Of a stretch of 64,000 nt of DNA, positions 17,649 to 25,574 are shown piece by piece (position 1 is the first letter of the stretch; every line of letters starts with the position of its first letter). This stretch comes from Arenicella xantha. GTDB taxonomy: Bacteria; Pseudomonadota; Gammaproteobacteria; Arenicellales; Arenicellaceae. A program made the translations under genes and the position numbers. The DNA lies in NCBI RefSeq assembly GCF_003315245.1, contig NZ_QNRT01000003.1, positions 310,947 through 374,946 of the forward strand, read 5' to 3'. The notes below the pieces were generated by a model, which searched no databases, was not told the origin of the DNA, and was given only the letters and a program-made list of their open reading frames with translations.

Positions 17649-18785
17649 TCACAATATTACCTCCTTGAACATCCTTTCCATTCTTTCTGTGAAAATTTCT
17701 TTAGAGTAATTGGTTTCAAATTTTCTCCGACCATTTTCGCCAAGTTTTTTTACAAGGCCCGGAGCTTCGAGTAGCTGCTGGATCGTTAAGGCTAATGCAG
17801 TGCTGTCTTGTGTTGGAATTAGGAGTCCTGTCTGTGAATTGTCAACAATTGATGGAACACCACGCCAGAAAGTTGAAATCACGGGTAGCCCAAATTGCAT
17901 GGCCTCTAGAATAACTAGGCCAAATGTCTCAGATTCGTAAAAAGTTGGGAAGCAAAGTACATCGGCATCTTCGTATGCTTTCCATTTAATGTCACCCGTT
18001 AGTACGCCCTTGAATGTGACTTGTTCTATTAGTCTAGAGTTCTGTACTATAGCTAAGCATTTTGTTTCGAACTCAGGGGATTCAAAGGCGCCAAGGAAAC
18101 TTGCTGTAAACTGATGTCCTGCTTTACATAATTGTTTCAGCGCCGATAATAAGACTAGTACACCTTTCGATTCGCATAGGACCCCAACAAATAGTATGTG
18201 CTGAGGGTTGCGAGGGTAGGTTCGGGTAAACATTCGGTCTGTTGCATAGTCGTGAATACCATAGGGAATGATATAGCTACGTTTTGCTTTCAATACATGG
18301 TCGTCTCTGGGATTTTCTTGAGCGAGTAAAATTGCAGCATCGGCACTAAAATAAGCAGCTCTGTAAAGGGTTTTTAAGGTTGTTGAAAGCGTGGGGTATA
18401 GCTCACTAACGCCACCTGCATGATAATGAAATACGGTTTTTTTAAACATCCAACGAGTGCAGAGAAGTATTGTGATGTCTCTATACATCGGAAGTTTATT
18501 TGGGCCGGCGGGGGGGTAATATAGGATGGTTGCTCCAGTGCGAATTCTAGCTAAAGCAATACGAAAAATAGTTTGAGCCAAATGCCAGACTTTCTTGATT
18601 TTAAATATGCCTATCTCGTCGATTGTTGCAGAAAATGCCATCCGAACATGAAAGGTTTGTATTTCTTTATACTTACTCCTTATTAGATTTTCTATCATAA
18701 TTGATTGACCGTTATGTGGCGGTGGCGTCTGGCCTACCACTAATACTCGGGTCTGTTGTTTCGATTTTCGTTTAAAAAAATACAT
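17649..18785 (-). CDS. Glycosyltransferase family 4
   Basis: A 378-aa GT-B enzyme. Visible elements are the N-terminal VLVVGQTPPPHNGQSIM, a central ILFVGVLCESKGVLVLLSAL, and the family signature PTFYESETFGLVILEAMQFGL with the E-x7-E pair of retaining GT4 enzymes. It probably adds a hexose during repeat-unit assembly on the cytoplasmic face. It follows the wcaJ-like gene on the minus strand after 82 nt. The nucleotide donor and linkage cannot be deduced. Confidence 0.85.
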   Translation of the reverse strand: MYFFKRKSKQQTRVLVVGQTPPPHNGQSIMIENLIRSKYKEIQTFHVRMAFSATIDEIGIFKIKKVWHLAQTIFRIALARIRTGATILYYPPAGPNKLPMYRDITILLCTRWMFKKTVFHYHAGGVSELYPTLSTTLKTLYRAAYFSADAAILLAQENPRDDHVLKAKRSYIIPYGIHDYATDRMFTRTYPRNPQHILFVGVLCESKGVLVLLSALKQLCKAGHQFTASFLGAFESPEFETKCLAIVQNSRLIEQVTFKGVLTGDIKWKAYEDADVLCFPTFYESETFGLVILEAMQFGLPVISTFWRGVPSIVDNSQTGLLIPTQDSTALALTIQQLLEAPGLVKKLGENGRRKFETNYSKEIFTERMERMFKEVIL

Positions 18786-18867
18786 TAAGTAATAATTGAT
18801 TGAGCAATTAGGTTTGACTTGAGCATTAACTTACATGTGCGCGGTATAAACTTTGAGTGCTTTAAGA

Positions 18868-20244
18868 TCAAACGGCTTTGTCCGTGACTAAGATATGTTT
18901 GATAGTGGCAAATAGTATTTTTATGTCTAACAAGACACTCCAGTTTTGGACGTAGTCGAGATCGCATTTAATTCGATTTTCCATCATCTCCTGGGTCGAA
19001 GTCTCTCCTCTATAACCATTTACTTGGGCAAGGCCGGTAATTCCCGGTTTAACCGAATGTCTCGCCATGTATTGATCAATCTTATGGCGAAAGTCATGAT
19101 TGAGTTCGACTGGGTGAGGTCTTGGGCCAACTAACGACATAGTTCCGTTTAGCACGTTAATTAATTGGGGGAGCTCGTCAAGTGATGTTCGTCTTAACCA
19201 TTTCCCAAACTTCGTGATACGAGCATCGTCTGTCACTGCTTGTCTGAATACTTCATTTCCACCGCTAAAATACATAGTTCTGAATTTGAATACATTAAAC
19301 TTTTTGCCCGCAAACCCGTGACGAGGCTGAGTAAATAGCGTGGGGCCTTTGGAATCCAATTTTATTAGTATGGCGATGATCGTCATTACTGGCAGTGCTG
19401 CCAATAAGAGTATAGTTGCACCAACCTTATCCTCGAGGTATTTGAAGAAAATATTCACTTTTCGCGATTTCCGATGACCGGAGTTTAAAGTTGGAACCCC
19501 CATCACTGAATCCACCTTGCGAATGTCGAACCCTGCCAATAGAGGCATCTCTGGGATGTAAACAACCGTCGCTGAGACGTCGCTGATTAGTAGCTCGAAT
19601 TCGGCAATAGGCTGATTGCTAAATACATCAGCGGTCAACCAGACTTCCGATACAGGAATCGACCTTTTAGAGTGACTTGAGTGCTCACGGATAAAATCTA
19701 CTGATTTCCTTATAGCATCCTTGGGGTCTGATTCTTTGAGGACGTCAAAGCGCCGTAGCAGCGTAATGCCTTGGTTAGCTGCAGCCTGACTGGATAATTT
19801 TTCTTCAGCTTTGATGGCGGTTTGATTACCACCAATAATAACAATAGCTTGTCTTCCTAATGACGTAGAAAACATGCGAGCTAAAATAAGTCTAGAGGAT
19901 AAGATGGCAGAGAGAGAGATTGCGACGGTGCCAATAAACCATATCCTTGAAAAGGATTGCCCCGTTTTAGTGAGATACATCATAGTGGTGGTGATCAACA
20001 CTGCGATGGCTATTGCGCTAATTACTGCAGTTAGTTTCCGTGATGATAGTCCTGAGTTTGTGTCACCATAAAAGCCGGATATTGCTAATGAGTACGATGC
20101 AGACAGCGCATATATTGTTGTTGGGAGTATGTAGTCTGTCGCTAGCCTAAATTCGCCAAACCTAAGCCAATAAGCTAATACCGCTGCAAATATAATGGCG
20201 AAAAGGTCTAGCGTCTTATAATAGGGGGTGCTTATTGTTCGCAT
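18868..20244 (-). CDS. Undecaprenyl-phosphate sugar phosphotransferase (WcaJ-like)
   Basis: A polyprenyl glycosylphosphotransferase that starts repeat-unit synthesis by moving hexose-1-P (often glucose-1-P) onto undecaprenyl phosphate. The 458-aa protein has four to five N-terminal membrane helices, a CoA-binding-like Rossmann domain (AIVIIGGNQTAIKAE), a further helix, and the catalytic bacterial sugar transferase domain. That domain contains KFRTM, RRTSLDELPQLINVL, SLVGPRPHP and KPGITGLAQVNGYRG. Its presence makes Und-PP-linked assembly likely, in line with the Wzx flippase. Confidence 0.9.
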   Translation of the reverse strand: MRTISTPYYKTLDLFAIIFAAVLAYWLRFGEFRLATDYILPTTIYALSASYSLAISGFYGDTNSGLSSRKLTAVISAIAIAVLITTTMMYLTKTGQSFSRIWFIGTVAISLSAILSSRLILARMFSTSLGRQAIVIIGGNQTAIKAEEKLSSQAAANQGITLLRRFDVLKESDPKDAIRKSVDFIREHSSHSKRSIPVSEVWLTADVFSNQPIAEFELLISDVSATVVYIPEMPLLAGFDIRKVDSVMGVPTLNSGHRKSRKVNIFFKYLEDKVGATILLLAALPVMTIIAILIKLDSKGPTLFTQPRHGFAGKKFNVFKFRTMYFSGGNEVFRQAVTDDARITKFGKWLRRTSLDELPQLINVLNGTMSLVGPRPHPVELNHDFRHKIDQYMARHSVKPGITGLAQVNGYRGETSTQEMMENRIKCDLDYVQNWSVLLDIKILFATIKHILVTDKAV

Positions 20245-20606
20245 GGGTTTCTATTTAATAACTGTGATTATTTCTCTAATTATGTTTTGGCTAAACGGCA
20301 GAATGGTTTAATCGACTTGTTATACGCGACTATAACTTATTCAGTTTTATTGGCCTTAAATTAGTGAGCTCAAAAAACTGATGAGTTATGGTGTGACTGA
20401 TTTAGCGGTAACTACTGAATACCATACGGTATGACGACGATTTTTAATTAAATACAAGCTAGGTTGTTGGTTTGGATGCCAATGGTTTGATTCATTGTAA
20501 TTGTATCTCAAGAGGTATGGCGTAGTAATTAACGAGTAGTAGGATGCTTTGACTCAATAAGCTATATCATTGTAAATTAACTGAACAACTACTGAGGGTT
20601 ACTTTT
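20245..20606. other. Divergent intergenic region
   Basis: This 362-bp gap lies between the minus-strand wcaJ-like gene and the peroxiredoxin gene. It is AT-rich and holds no convincing ORF. It must contain the promoter of the minus-strand glycan genes and the peroxiredoxin promoter noted separately. No repeat or RNA gene was recognised. Confidence 0.6.
20549..20578 (+). promoter_or_regulatory. Putative sigma-70 promoter of the peroxiredoxin gene
   Basis: TTGACT at 20549-20554 and TAAATT at 20573-20578 are separated by 18 nt, with a TG just upstream of the -10. The start codon lies about 28 nt downstream of the -10, after a GAGGG ribosome-binding site. No OxyR site was searched for computationally. 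Confidence 0.45.
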
Positions 20607-21260
20607 ATGGCTATTCGGATTAACGATATTGCTCCAGATTTCACGGTGGACTCCACCGCTGGTACGCTGACTTTGCACGACTGGATTGGCGACAGCTACG
20701 CCATCCTTTTTTCACATCCTAAAGACTTTACGCCGGTGTGTACCACCGAGTTCGGTGCGGTGGCACAACTTGTTCCTGAGTTTGCTAAACGCAACACTAA
20801 GGTGATGGGCGTGTCGGTCGACAACGTTGAAGAGCACAAAAAATGGAAGCGCGACATTGAGGCTTTTTCTGGCGCGCCGGCAGACTTTCCGATCATCGAT
20901 GATACATCGCTGAAGGTCTCTAAGCTCTACGATATGCTACCGGCTGATGCGTATTTGCCCGACGGTCGGACACCGGCTCATAGTGCGACGGTTAGAACCG
21001 TTTTTATTATTGGCCCTGACAAAAAGGTTCGATTAACAATGTCATACCCAATGTCAGTAGGGCGGAACTTTGCCGAAATATTACGTGCGCTAGATGCTGT
21101 TCAGGTTACTGATGGTGCCCCTATTGCAACGCCGGCGAATTGGATGCCAGGCCAAGACGTGATTGTTGCGCTTACCCTGAATGATGATCAGGCGAAAGAG
21201 AAGTTTGGAGAAATCGATACGAAATTACCGTATTTGCGTTTTGCTAAGACTCCAACCTAA
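20607..21260 (+). CDS. 1-Cys peroxiredoxin (Prx6 type)
   Basis: A thiol peroxidase reducing H2O2 and organic peroxides in the cytoplasm. The peroxidatic Cys is C45 in FTPVCTTEFG. It is the only Cys in the 217-aa protein, so this is a true 1-Cys enzyme with the longer C-terminal domain of the Prx6 group (PATPANWMPGQDVIV-like region near 175-190). A GAGGG Shine-Dalgarno precedes the ATG. The FMN reductase gene follows at 120 nt and could be functionally linked through redox stress, but that is inference. Confidence 0.9.
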   Translation: MAIRINDIAPDFTVDSTAGTLTLHDWIGDSYAILFSHPKDFTPVCTTEFGAVAQLVPEFAKRNTKVMGVSVDNVEEHKKWKRDIEAFSGAPADFPIIDDTSLKVSKLYDMLPADAYLPDGRTPAHSATVRTVFIIGPDKKVRLTMSYPMSVGRNFAEILRALDAVQVTDGAPIATPANWMPGQDVIVALTLNDDQAKEKFGEIDTKLPYLRFAKTPT

Positions 21261-21380
21261 TTGGTGTGAAGTAAGGTTTATTGTAAGGCAGCAGGACACC
21301 GAGCGATGCGTTAGGTTTAACGTATCGCCCGACTGCTGAGTACGTCGAAATCGAACTAAGTTTAATGTGGGAGCTTAGAA

Positions 21381-21905
21381 ATGAAGTTGTTGGCTCTTGC
21401 AGGAAGTTTGCGGAAACGATCGTACAACCGAGTCGCGCTCGAGGCACTGAGGGAGTTGGCGCCCAATAATCTAGAAATAGTGATCGGAGACATAAGCCGG
21501 TTGCCGCTTTTCAATCCTGATTTGGATGATCAGGTCATAGATGCCTTGGTTAACATTAACGTTCAGTTGGCTGATTCTGCGGGCTTGATTATAGCTAGTC
21601 CAGAATACGCTCATGGTATAAGTGGTCCAATGAAGAATGCGTTGGACTGGTTGGTCAGCGGAGTCGAATTTCCCGGCAAACCGATCATGCTTGTCAATAC
21701 GTCACCGCGCGCATCTCATGCTTTAGCGTCTTTGAGAGAAGTGCTTGTGACGATGTCTGGTAGCGTTATTGAGGACGCTTGTGTGGACATTCCGCTATTA
21801 GGTAGCGAGCTTGATATGCAAGGCGTTCTTCAAGATCAGGTGTTGTCGGATGCTCTTAAAAACGCCTTAGATAGGTTCCATAAACGACTCTCTGTGACTA
21901 ATTAG
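21381..21905 (+). CDS. NAD(P)H-dependent FMN reductase family protein
   Basis: A 174-aa flavodoxin-fold protein. The phosphate-binding LAGSLRKRSYNRVAL (G-S-x-R-x-x-S-x-N) and the SPEYAHGISGPMKNALDWL motif are the two hallmarks of the NADPH_dep_FMN_red family (YieF/ChrR/azoreductase-like). It probably reduces quinones, chromate-like acceptors or free flavin. A strong hairpin terminator lies about 85 nt downstream. Confidence 0.87.
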   Translation: MKLLALAGSLRKRSYNRVALEALRELAPNNLEIVIGDISRLPLFNPDLDDQVIDALVNINVQLADSAGLIIASPEYAHGISGPMKNALDWLVSGVEFPGKPIMLVNTSPRASHALASLREVLVTMSGSVIEDACVDIPLLGSELDMQGVLQDQVLSDALKNALDRFHKRLSVTN

Positions 21906-21910
21906 AACGT

Positions 21911-21946
21911 TAGAACGCTGTGGCTCGCTAGAACGCTGTGGCTCGC
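21911..21946. repeat. 18-bp tandem duplication
   Basis: Two perfect head-to-tail copies of TAGAACGCTGTGGCTCGC lie immediately after the FMN reductase stop, with partial copies (TAGAACG before, TAGAA after) at the edges. It probably arose by replication slippage. It lies between the gene and its terminator, so it would be in the 3' UTR. Confidence 0.85.
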
Positions 21947-21989
21947 TAGAAAGGCTAATTGTGGCGTTGCGTAAAGTTGCACTCTTACA

Positions 21990-22028
21990 AAAACATCTGA
22001 CATCGTTAGAAGTGATGTCAGATGTTTT
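21990..22028. terminator. Bidirectional Rho-independent terminator
   Basis: A perfect 15-bp stem (AAAACATCTGACATC / GATGTCAGATGTTTT) with a 9-nt loop. The A-tract and T-tract at its ends make it usable in both directions. It sits between the convergent FMN reductase gene and the TonB_C-like gene. Confidence 0.85.
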
Positions 22029-22031
22029 ATC

Positions 22032-22613
22032 TCATTTTGAGTAAGCCGTGTCGATGTCGCCTTTGCCAAAGTCCTCTTTGTTTAATGACTTGAGCTCTCG
22101 GTTGCGATGGGGTACGTCAAATAAAAATGGAAATTCCATGGCGCATGGCTCGCCGGCACAAGTGGCTGGGTGAAACTTTAAGTTGAACACGACCGTGGTT
22201 GCCAATTCGGCTAATTCCTCGGTTGGACTTTTGTAAACAGTCACTTTTTGCGCAACACCTTCCTCGTCGATATCGGCAAATAGCAATAGTTCGCCGCCAC
22301 CACCGATCCTTGCATGACCTTGGATGAGAGGCTCGTATATTTGATTGACGCCGCCTTCAGGGAATGGCGGAATTTGATCTGGCTGTAGGCCTTGGAAATC
22401 AGCGCGATAGATCTTTTTCTGACGTTCGGACAGCTGGGAGTATTCTTTATTGAAGGGAATATAGGAAGTGGCTTCAATTGGCCGCAATTTGGACCCTTTA
22501 GGCGCATCGCCATACAGTTTATATAGCCTGTCCTTTTCGTTAGCGCTCGTTGTGCTAGGTGCTCCGAGCATGATTAGGGTAATAAAAATACCGAGCAGAG
22601 TGGTCTTGTGCAT
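22032..22613 (-). CDS. Exported TonB C-terminal-like protein, copy 1
   Basis: The 193-aa protein starts with a cleavable signal peptide (hydrophobic 5-23, TSA/NEK region). The C-terminal part (VAQKVTVYKSPTEELAEL...FHPATCAGEPCAMEFPF) resembles the TonB_C fold, with a C-A-G-E-P-C cysteine pair that could form a disulfide. It has no proline-rich spacer or membrane anchor like real TonB, so energy transduction is doubtful. An AGGAGG site precedes the ATG. It is clearly paralogous to the protein encoded at 23899-24477; the pair flanks an MscS gene. Function unknown. Confidence 0.7.
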   Translation of the reverse strand: MHKTTLLGIFITLIMLGAPSTTSANEKDRLYKLYGDAPKGSKLRPIEATSYIPFNKEYSQLSERQKKIYRADFQGLQPDQIPPFPEGGVNQIYEPLIQGHARIGGGGELLLFADIDEEGVAQKVTVYKSPTEELAELATTVVFNLKFHPATCAGEPCAMEFPFLFDVPHRNRELKSLNKEDFGKGDIDTAYSK

Positions 22614-22846
22614 GATGCCTCCTATTGAACCAACTAACTGAATATGTCCGTTTATGTATATGTGTCCATTATCCTAGCACAAAATGCAATCGCTTTTTCT
22701 TGATTAGATATGAGCACTTGAGAGGCCCAGTTCTGTTATTTACTTTGGCTGCTAGTTGCTTGCTTCTAGACCGCATGAGTTCTTAAGGTAAGTATCTCGA
22801 TGTCGATTTTGATAGTATGTTTTTTTGTATAGATGACAATCGTGTT

Positions 22847-23716
22847 ATGGAAAAAATAAACCAATTCACTAATCACTTTTCTGGGTTTTGGCACAGTTTG
22901 CCGGTTCTGGGCCAATCTCTGCTTGCCGTGGTAGCGACAATTATATTTTTCTACCTAGCCAGGTTCGTAGTGCTGCAGCGACTTGAACGAATCGCTGCAA
23001 GAACCGACAATGATTTCGATGACCGCCTAATCCATTTCTTAAAACAGTTTTTATGGCTAGTGGCGCTGTTCGCAGGTTTGATTTGGGTGCTGAAAATTAA
23101 TGGCATTCAAGTTGGACCCGTGTTGGCCGGTGCGGGTATTTTCGGCATCGCAATTGGCCTGGCGGCCAAAGAGACTTTAGCCGACATTCTGGCCGGTATT
23201 TTCTTGATTGCCGATCGGCCTATTCGGATCGGCGACCGTATTATTATCGATAAAATCGGCAAGCATTGGGGCGGTTGGGGCGATGTCGTTGAAATTGGCC
23301 TACGCCGTACGGTGATTCGCAACACTGACGGGGTCTTGGTGAACTATCCAAATGCGGTGCTGGCTGGGTCAACCATTAAGAACTTCTCGATGGATCCGCA
23401 GCCGGTGAGAGCCCGAATTCGCTTTCAAACCGAATTCTCTGCTAATCCTGCGCTTGTTAAAGAGAAGACCATTGAGGCGATAGAACGCGTGGAAGGTATT
23501 ATTAATGGCACTACAACCGTGGTTATTCGATCTATCTGGGACGACGAACAAGGGCATTTGCTGTCAGGTGTTTTGTATGAAGCCCGCTACCGTCTAGAAG
23601 ATGTAAAAACTCGAACTGTATTGCGATCAACTGTTCTTGAGGCTTTGATTGAAGTCTTTCAGGAGAATGATATTGCTATGGCCGCGTTGCCGATTAGGCA
23701 GGTATCTTCAGCTTAG
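22847..23716 (+). CDS. Small-conductance mechanosensitive channel (MscS family)
   Basis: Inner-membrane channel releasing osmolytes on hypo-osmotic shock. It has hydrophobic helices at the N-terminus, then the pore-lining VLAGAGIFGIAIGLAAKETLADILAGIFLI helix (about residues 97-125; Gly/Ala-rich TM3), followed by the beta domain RPIRIGDRIIID and a short cytoplasmic domain. I start it at the ATG at 22847 (289 aa). An in-frame ATG at 22817 would add ten unlike-looking residues. Neither start has a strong Shine-Dalgarno. Confidence 0.85.
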   Translation: MEKINQFTNHFSGFWHSLPVLGQSLLAVVATIIFFYLARFVVLQRLERIAARTDNDFDDRLIHFLKQFLWLVALFAGLIWVLKINGIQVGPVLAGAGIFGIAIGLAAKETLADILAGIFLIADRPIRIGDRIIIDKIGKHWGGWGDVVEIGLRRTVIRNTDGVLVNYPNAVLAGSTIKNFSMDPQPVRARIRFQTEFSANPALVKEKTIEAIERVEGIINGTTTVVIRSIWDDEQGHLLSGVLYEARYRLEDVKTRTVLRSTVLEALIEVFQENDIAMAALPIRQVSSA

Positions 23717-23822
23717 CTTCGTATAGCTGAGGTAGCGCCAGCCGGAGGAACAACGCGACTAACGAGTTGCTAGTTACTCAAGACGTGTGAGTGGGTTCGG
23801 ATAAATAAGAAGGGGAAAAAGA

Positions 23823-23853
23823 ATGCCTCAAAGCATCGCTGACTTTGAGGCAT
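23823..23853 (-). terminator. Hairpin terminator after TonB_C-like copy 2
   Basis: An 11-bp perfect stem (ATGCCTCAAAG / CTTTGAGGCAT) with a 9-nt loop. Reading the minus strand, it is followed by TTCTTTTTCCCC, so it serves the gene ending at 23899. It may also act on the MscS transcript from the other side. Confidence 0.75.
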
Positions 23854-23898
23854 CTGGTTCTTACTGTTTACAAACGAGGTTTCTCGAATGGGTTCAGT

Positions 23899-24477
23899 CT
23901 AATTAACGATCTTTGACTCGCCTTTACCAAAATCTTCTTTATTCAAGGATTTTAGCTCTCTAACGCGATGCGGTACGTCGAACAGAAACGGGAACTCCAT
24001 GGCGCACGGTTCGCCAGCGCAGGTTGCAGGGTTGAATTTTACGTTGAACATTACGGTGGTGGCCAGTTCGGCGAGTTGTTCTGACGGGCTACGGTACACA
24101 GTTACTTTCTGAACAGTGCCTTTTTTATCGATATTGGCAAATAGTAAAAGCTCTCCGCCACCGCCGATTCGGGCGTGGCCCTTGATTAACGGGCCATAAA
24201 TTTCCCTAGTGCCGCCTTTGGGGAATGGGGGAATTTGATTTGCTTGTAGGCCTTCAAAATCCGCACGATAGATCTTTTTTTGTCGGTCTGATAATTCAGT
24301 GTAATCTTTATTAAATGGAATGTAAGAGGTGGCTTCCACTGGACGCATCTTGCTGCCCTTAGGAGCTGTTCCATACCATTTATATAGTTTGTCATCGCTT
24401 TCTTCCGCGTGACTGATAGTAGATACTCCGAGCATCATTAGGGAGGTGAAAAGTGAGAGTAGAATATTTTTAGACAT
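23899..24477 (-). CDS. Exported TonB C-terminal-like protein, copy 2
   Basis: The 192-aa paralogue of the protein encoded at 22032-22613 shares most of its sequence, including RPVEATSYIPFNKDY, the GHARIGGGGELLLFA block and the CAGEPCAMEFPFLFDVPHR stretch. It has a signal peptide (residues 1-24, HAEESDD). Divergence lies mainly in the signal peptide and the extreme C-terminus. The duplication flanks a mechanosensitive channel gene in the opposite orientation. A periplasmic location is inferred and the function is unknown. Confidence 0.7.
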   Translation of the reverse strand: MSKNILLSLFTSLMMLGVSTISHAEESDDKLYKWYGTAPKGSKMRPVEATSYIPFNKDYTELSDRQKKIYRADFEGLQANQIPPFPKGGTREIYGPLIKGHARIGGGGELLLFANIDKKGTVQKVTVYRSPSEQLAELATTVMFNVKFNPATCAGEPCAMEFPFLFDVPHRVRELKSLNKEDFGKGESKIVN

Positions 24478-24619
24478 GCAGCGTGCTCCGGTTTTGCTAG
24501 CTTATAATTGAATTCTATGTATACCTGCTGCTCACGATATTACCATAAAGGGCTGCCGTTTTGCTGTGTCTGCTTATCACCGAGTGATCAATTGTCGGAG
24601 TTTGCTTAGTTGTAGTTTG

Positions 24620-24850
24620 TCATCTTTTTTTTAGTTTATGGCAAGATAGTTTACGACCTGGGTTAGCTGCTTCGTGCTCGGATTTGGCTCTGATGCAACT
24701 GACTCTTTTTCTGAAAATTTTGACACTGATGTAGCCGTTCAAGGCTTCTTTTGATTCCAGTCGTAATTGGTATTCGGCTGCGGACGCAGTGGCGCTATAC
24801 AATACAAAGGGCACTAGGCAGCTCATTACTAAAGTTGTTTTTACAGGCAT
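24620..24850 (-). CDS. Small exported hypothetical protein
   Basis: The 76-aa ORF starts with a convincing signal peptide (hydrophobic LVMSCLVPFVLYSATASA, likely cut before AEYQ). The mature domain is strongly basic (RKRVSCIRAKSEHE...SCHKLKKR) with two Cys that may pair. I recognise no family. The region upstream up to 25574 has no gene. Existence as a gene is supported only by the signal peptide and a weak GAGAGCGG upstream. Confidence 0.45.
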   Translation of the reverse strand: MPVKTTLVMSCLVPFVLYSATASAAEYQLRLESKEALNGYISVKIFRKRVSCIRAKSEHEAANPGRKLSCHKLKKR

Positions 24851-25454
24851 TATTTACCGCTCTCGTTATAGAGTGATGTGGCTTCAAACAAGCGATTCAG
24901 TTAACGTGCTTCGACTTTAAGACGAGGATCGTGATGAGTCTGGTGCTGACACGCTGAATATGAGAATAGAGGGGCTCATAACTTTTAGCCGATAACTTGT
25001 GAGAAGTGTTAACTCGCTTGATGTACCAAATTAAGGTACGAAGCAAGAACATTTTATGCCCGGCCTTGGGCTGGATCTTGGTGCGGAAAAAGCATCAAGC
25101 CTTGGAGTGTGTATACGGCGCTGTATGTGTCTATATTGGACGGGCTAAACGAATAGACCACCTAATGGCTATTATCATACCAAGCTGATTCAAGATTTAA
25201 AGAGGCCGATTAGTAATAATAAGAGTTCCTAGAGTAATCGGTGCGCCTATTGCTAGTTCAAGAATTCTTACTTACAAAGCGTACGTTTTGTTCGATAAAC
25301 TAATTGACTACAACGGCACCGTGATTGGCTATGACTCGCCGGAATGACGATGGTGGCGGAGATAAATCAGTAGATTATTCGGAATCTAAGCCAGCTTTCT
25401 GATGTTTATCAATTATTCGTTTGACATTCGCCTAGCGACTATCTATCTTTACGA

Positions 25455-25470
25455 TGGTAAACGTTTACCA
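25455..25470. promoter_or_regulatory. Perfect LacI-family operator-like palindrome
   Basis: TGGTAAACGTTTACCA is a perfect 16-bp dyad with the central A-A-C-G-T-T typical of LacI/GalR family operators. It lies 105 bp upstream of the TonB receptor ATG. This suggests carbohydrate-responsive repression by a LacI-type regulator encoded elsewhere; none is in the window. Confidence 0.7.
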
Positions 25471-25497
25471 CATTACAATAATAAAAAGGCTCTAATG

Positions 25498-25511
25498 GGA
25501 AAACGATTACA
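25498..25511. promoter_or_regulatory. Second, imperfect LacI-type operator
   Basis: GGAAAACGATTACA matches the upstream palindrome core at 11 of 14 positions when aligned on ACG. Centre-to-centre distance is about 42 bp, close to four helical turns, compatible with binding on the same DNA face or looping. It lies 64 bp before the start codon. Confidence 0.45.
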
Positions 25512-25574
25512 TGTGGCCGCTCCTGAACCGCTGTGGTGAGGAGATCAAGTTGAGAACCAAAGGAAAATTTGAGT

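Larger units (their letters stand above)
24851..25574. other. Long intergenic region upstream of the TonB receptor
   Basis: About 720 bp without a supportable gene; a 60-codon open frame at 25006-25188 has no start signal or recognisable sequence. The right-hand 120 bp hold two LacI-type operator-like dyads and the ribosome-binding site of the receptor gene. The rest may be a long regulatory region or decayed DNA. Confidence 0.5.

Noticed and set aside
21911-21946. 18-bp duplication as an attachment site or CRISPR
   Set aside because: Only two contiguous copies with no integrase or spacer; simple slippage explains it.
25006-25188. 60-codon frame upstream of the TonB receptor
   Set aside because: No start signal or family resemblance, inside a regulatory region.
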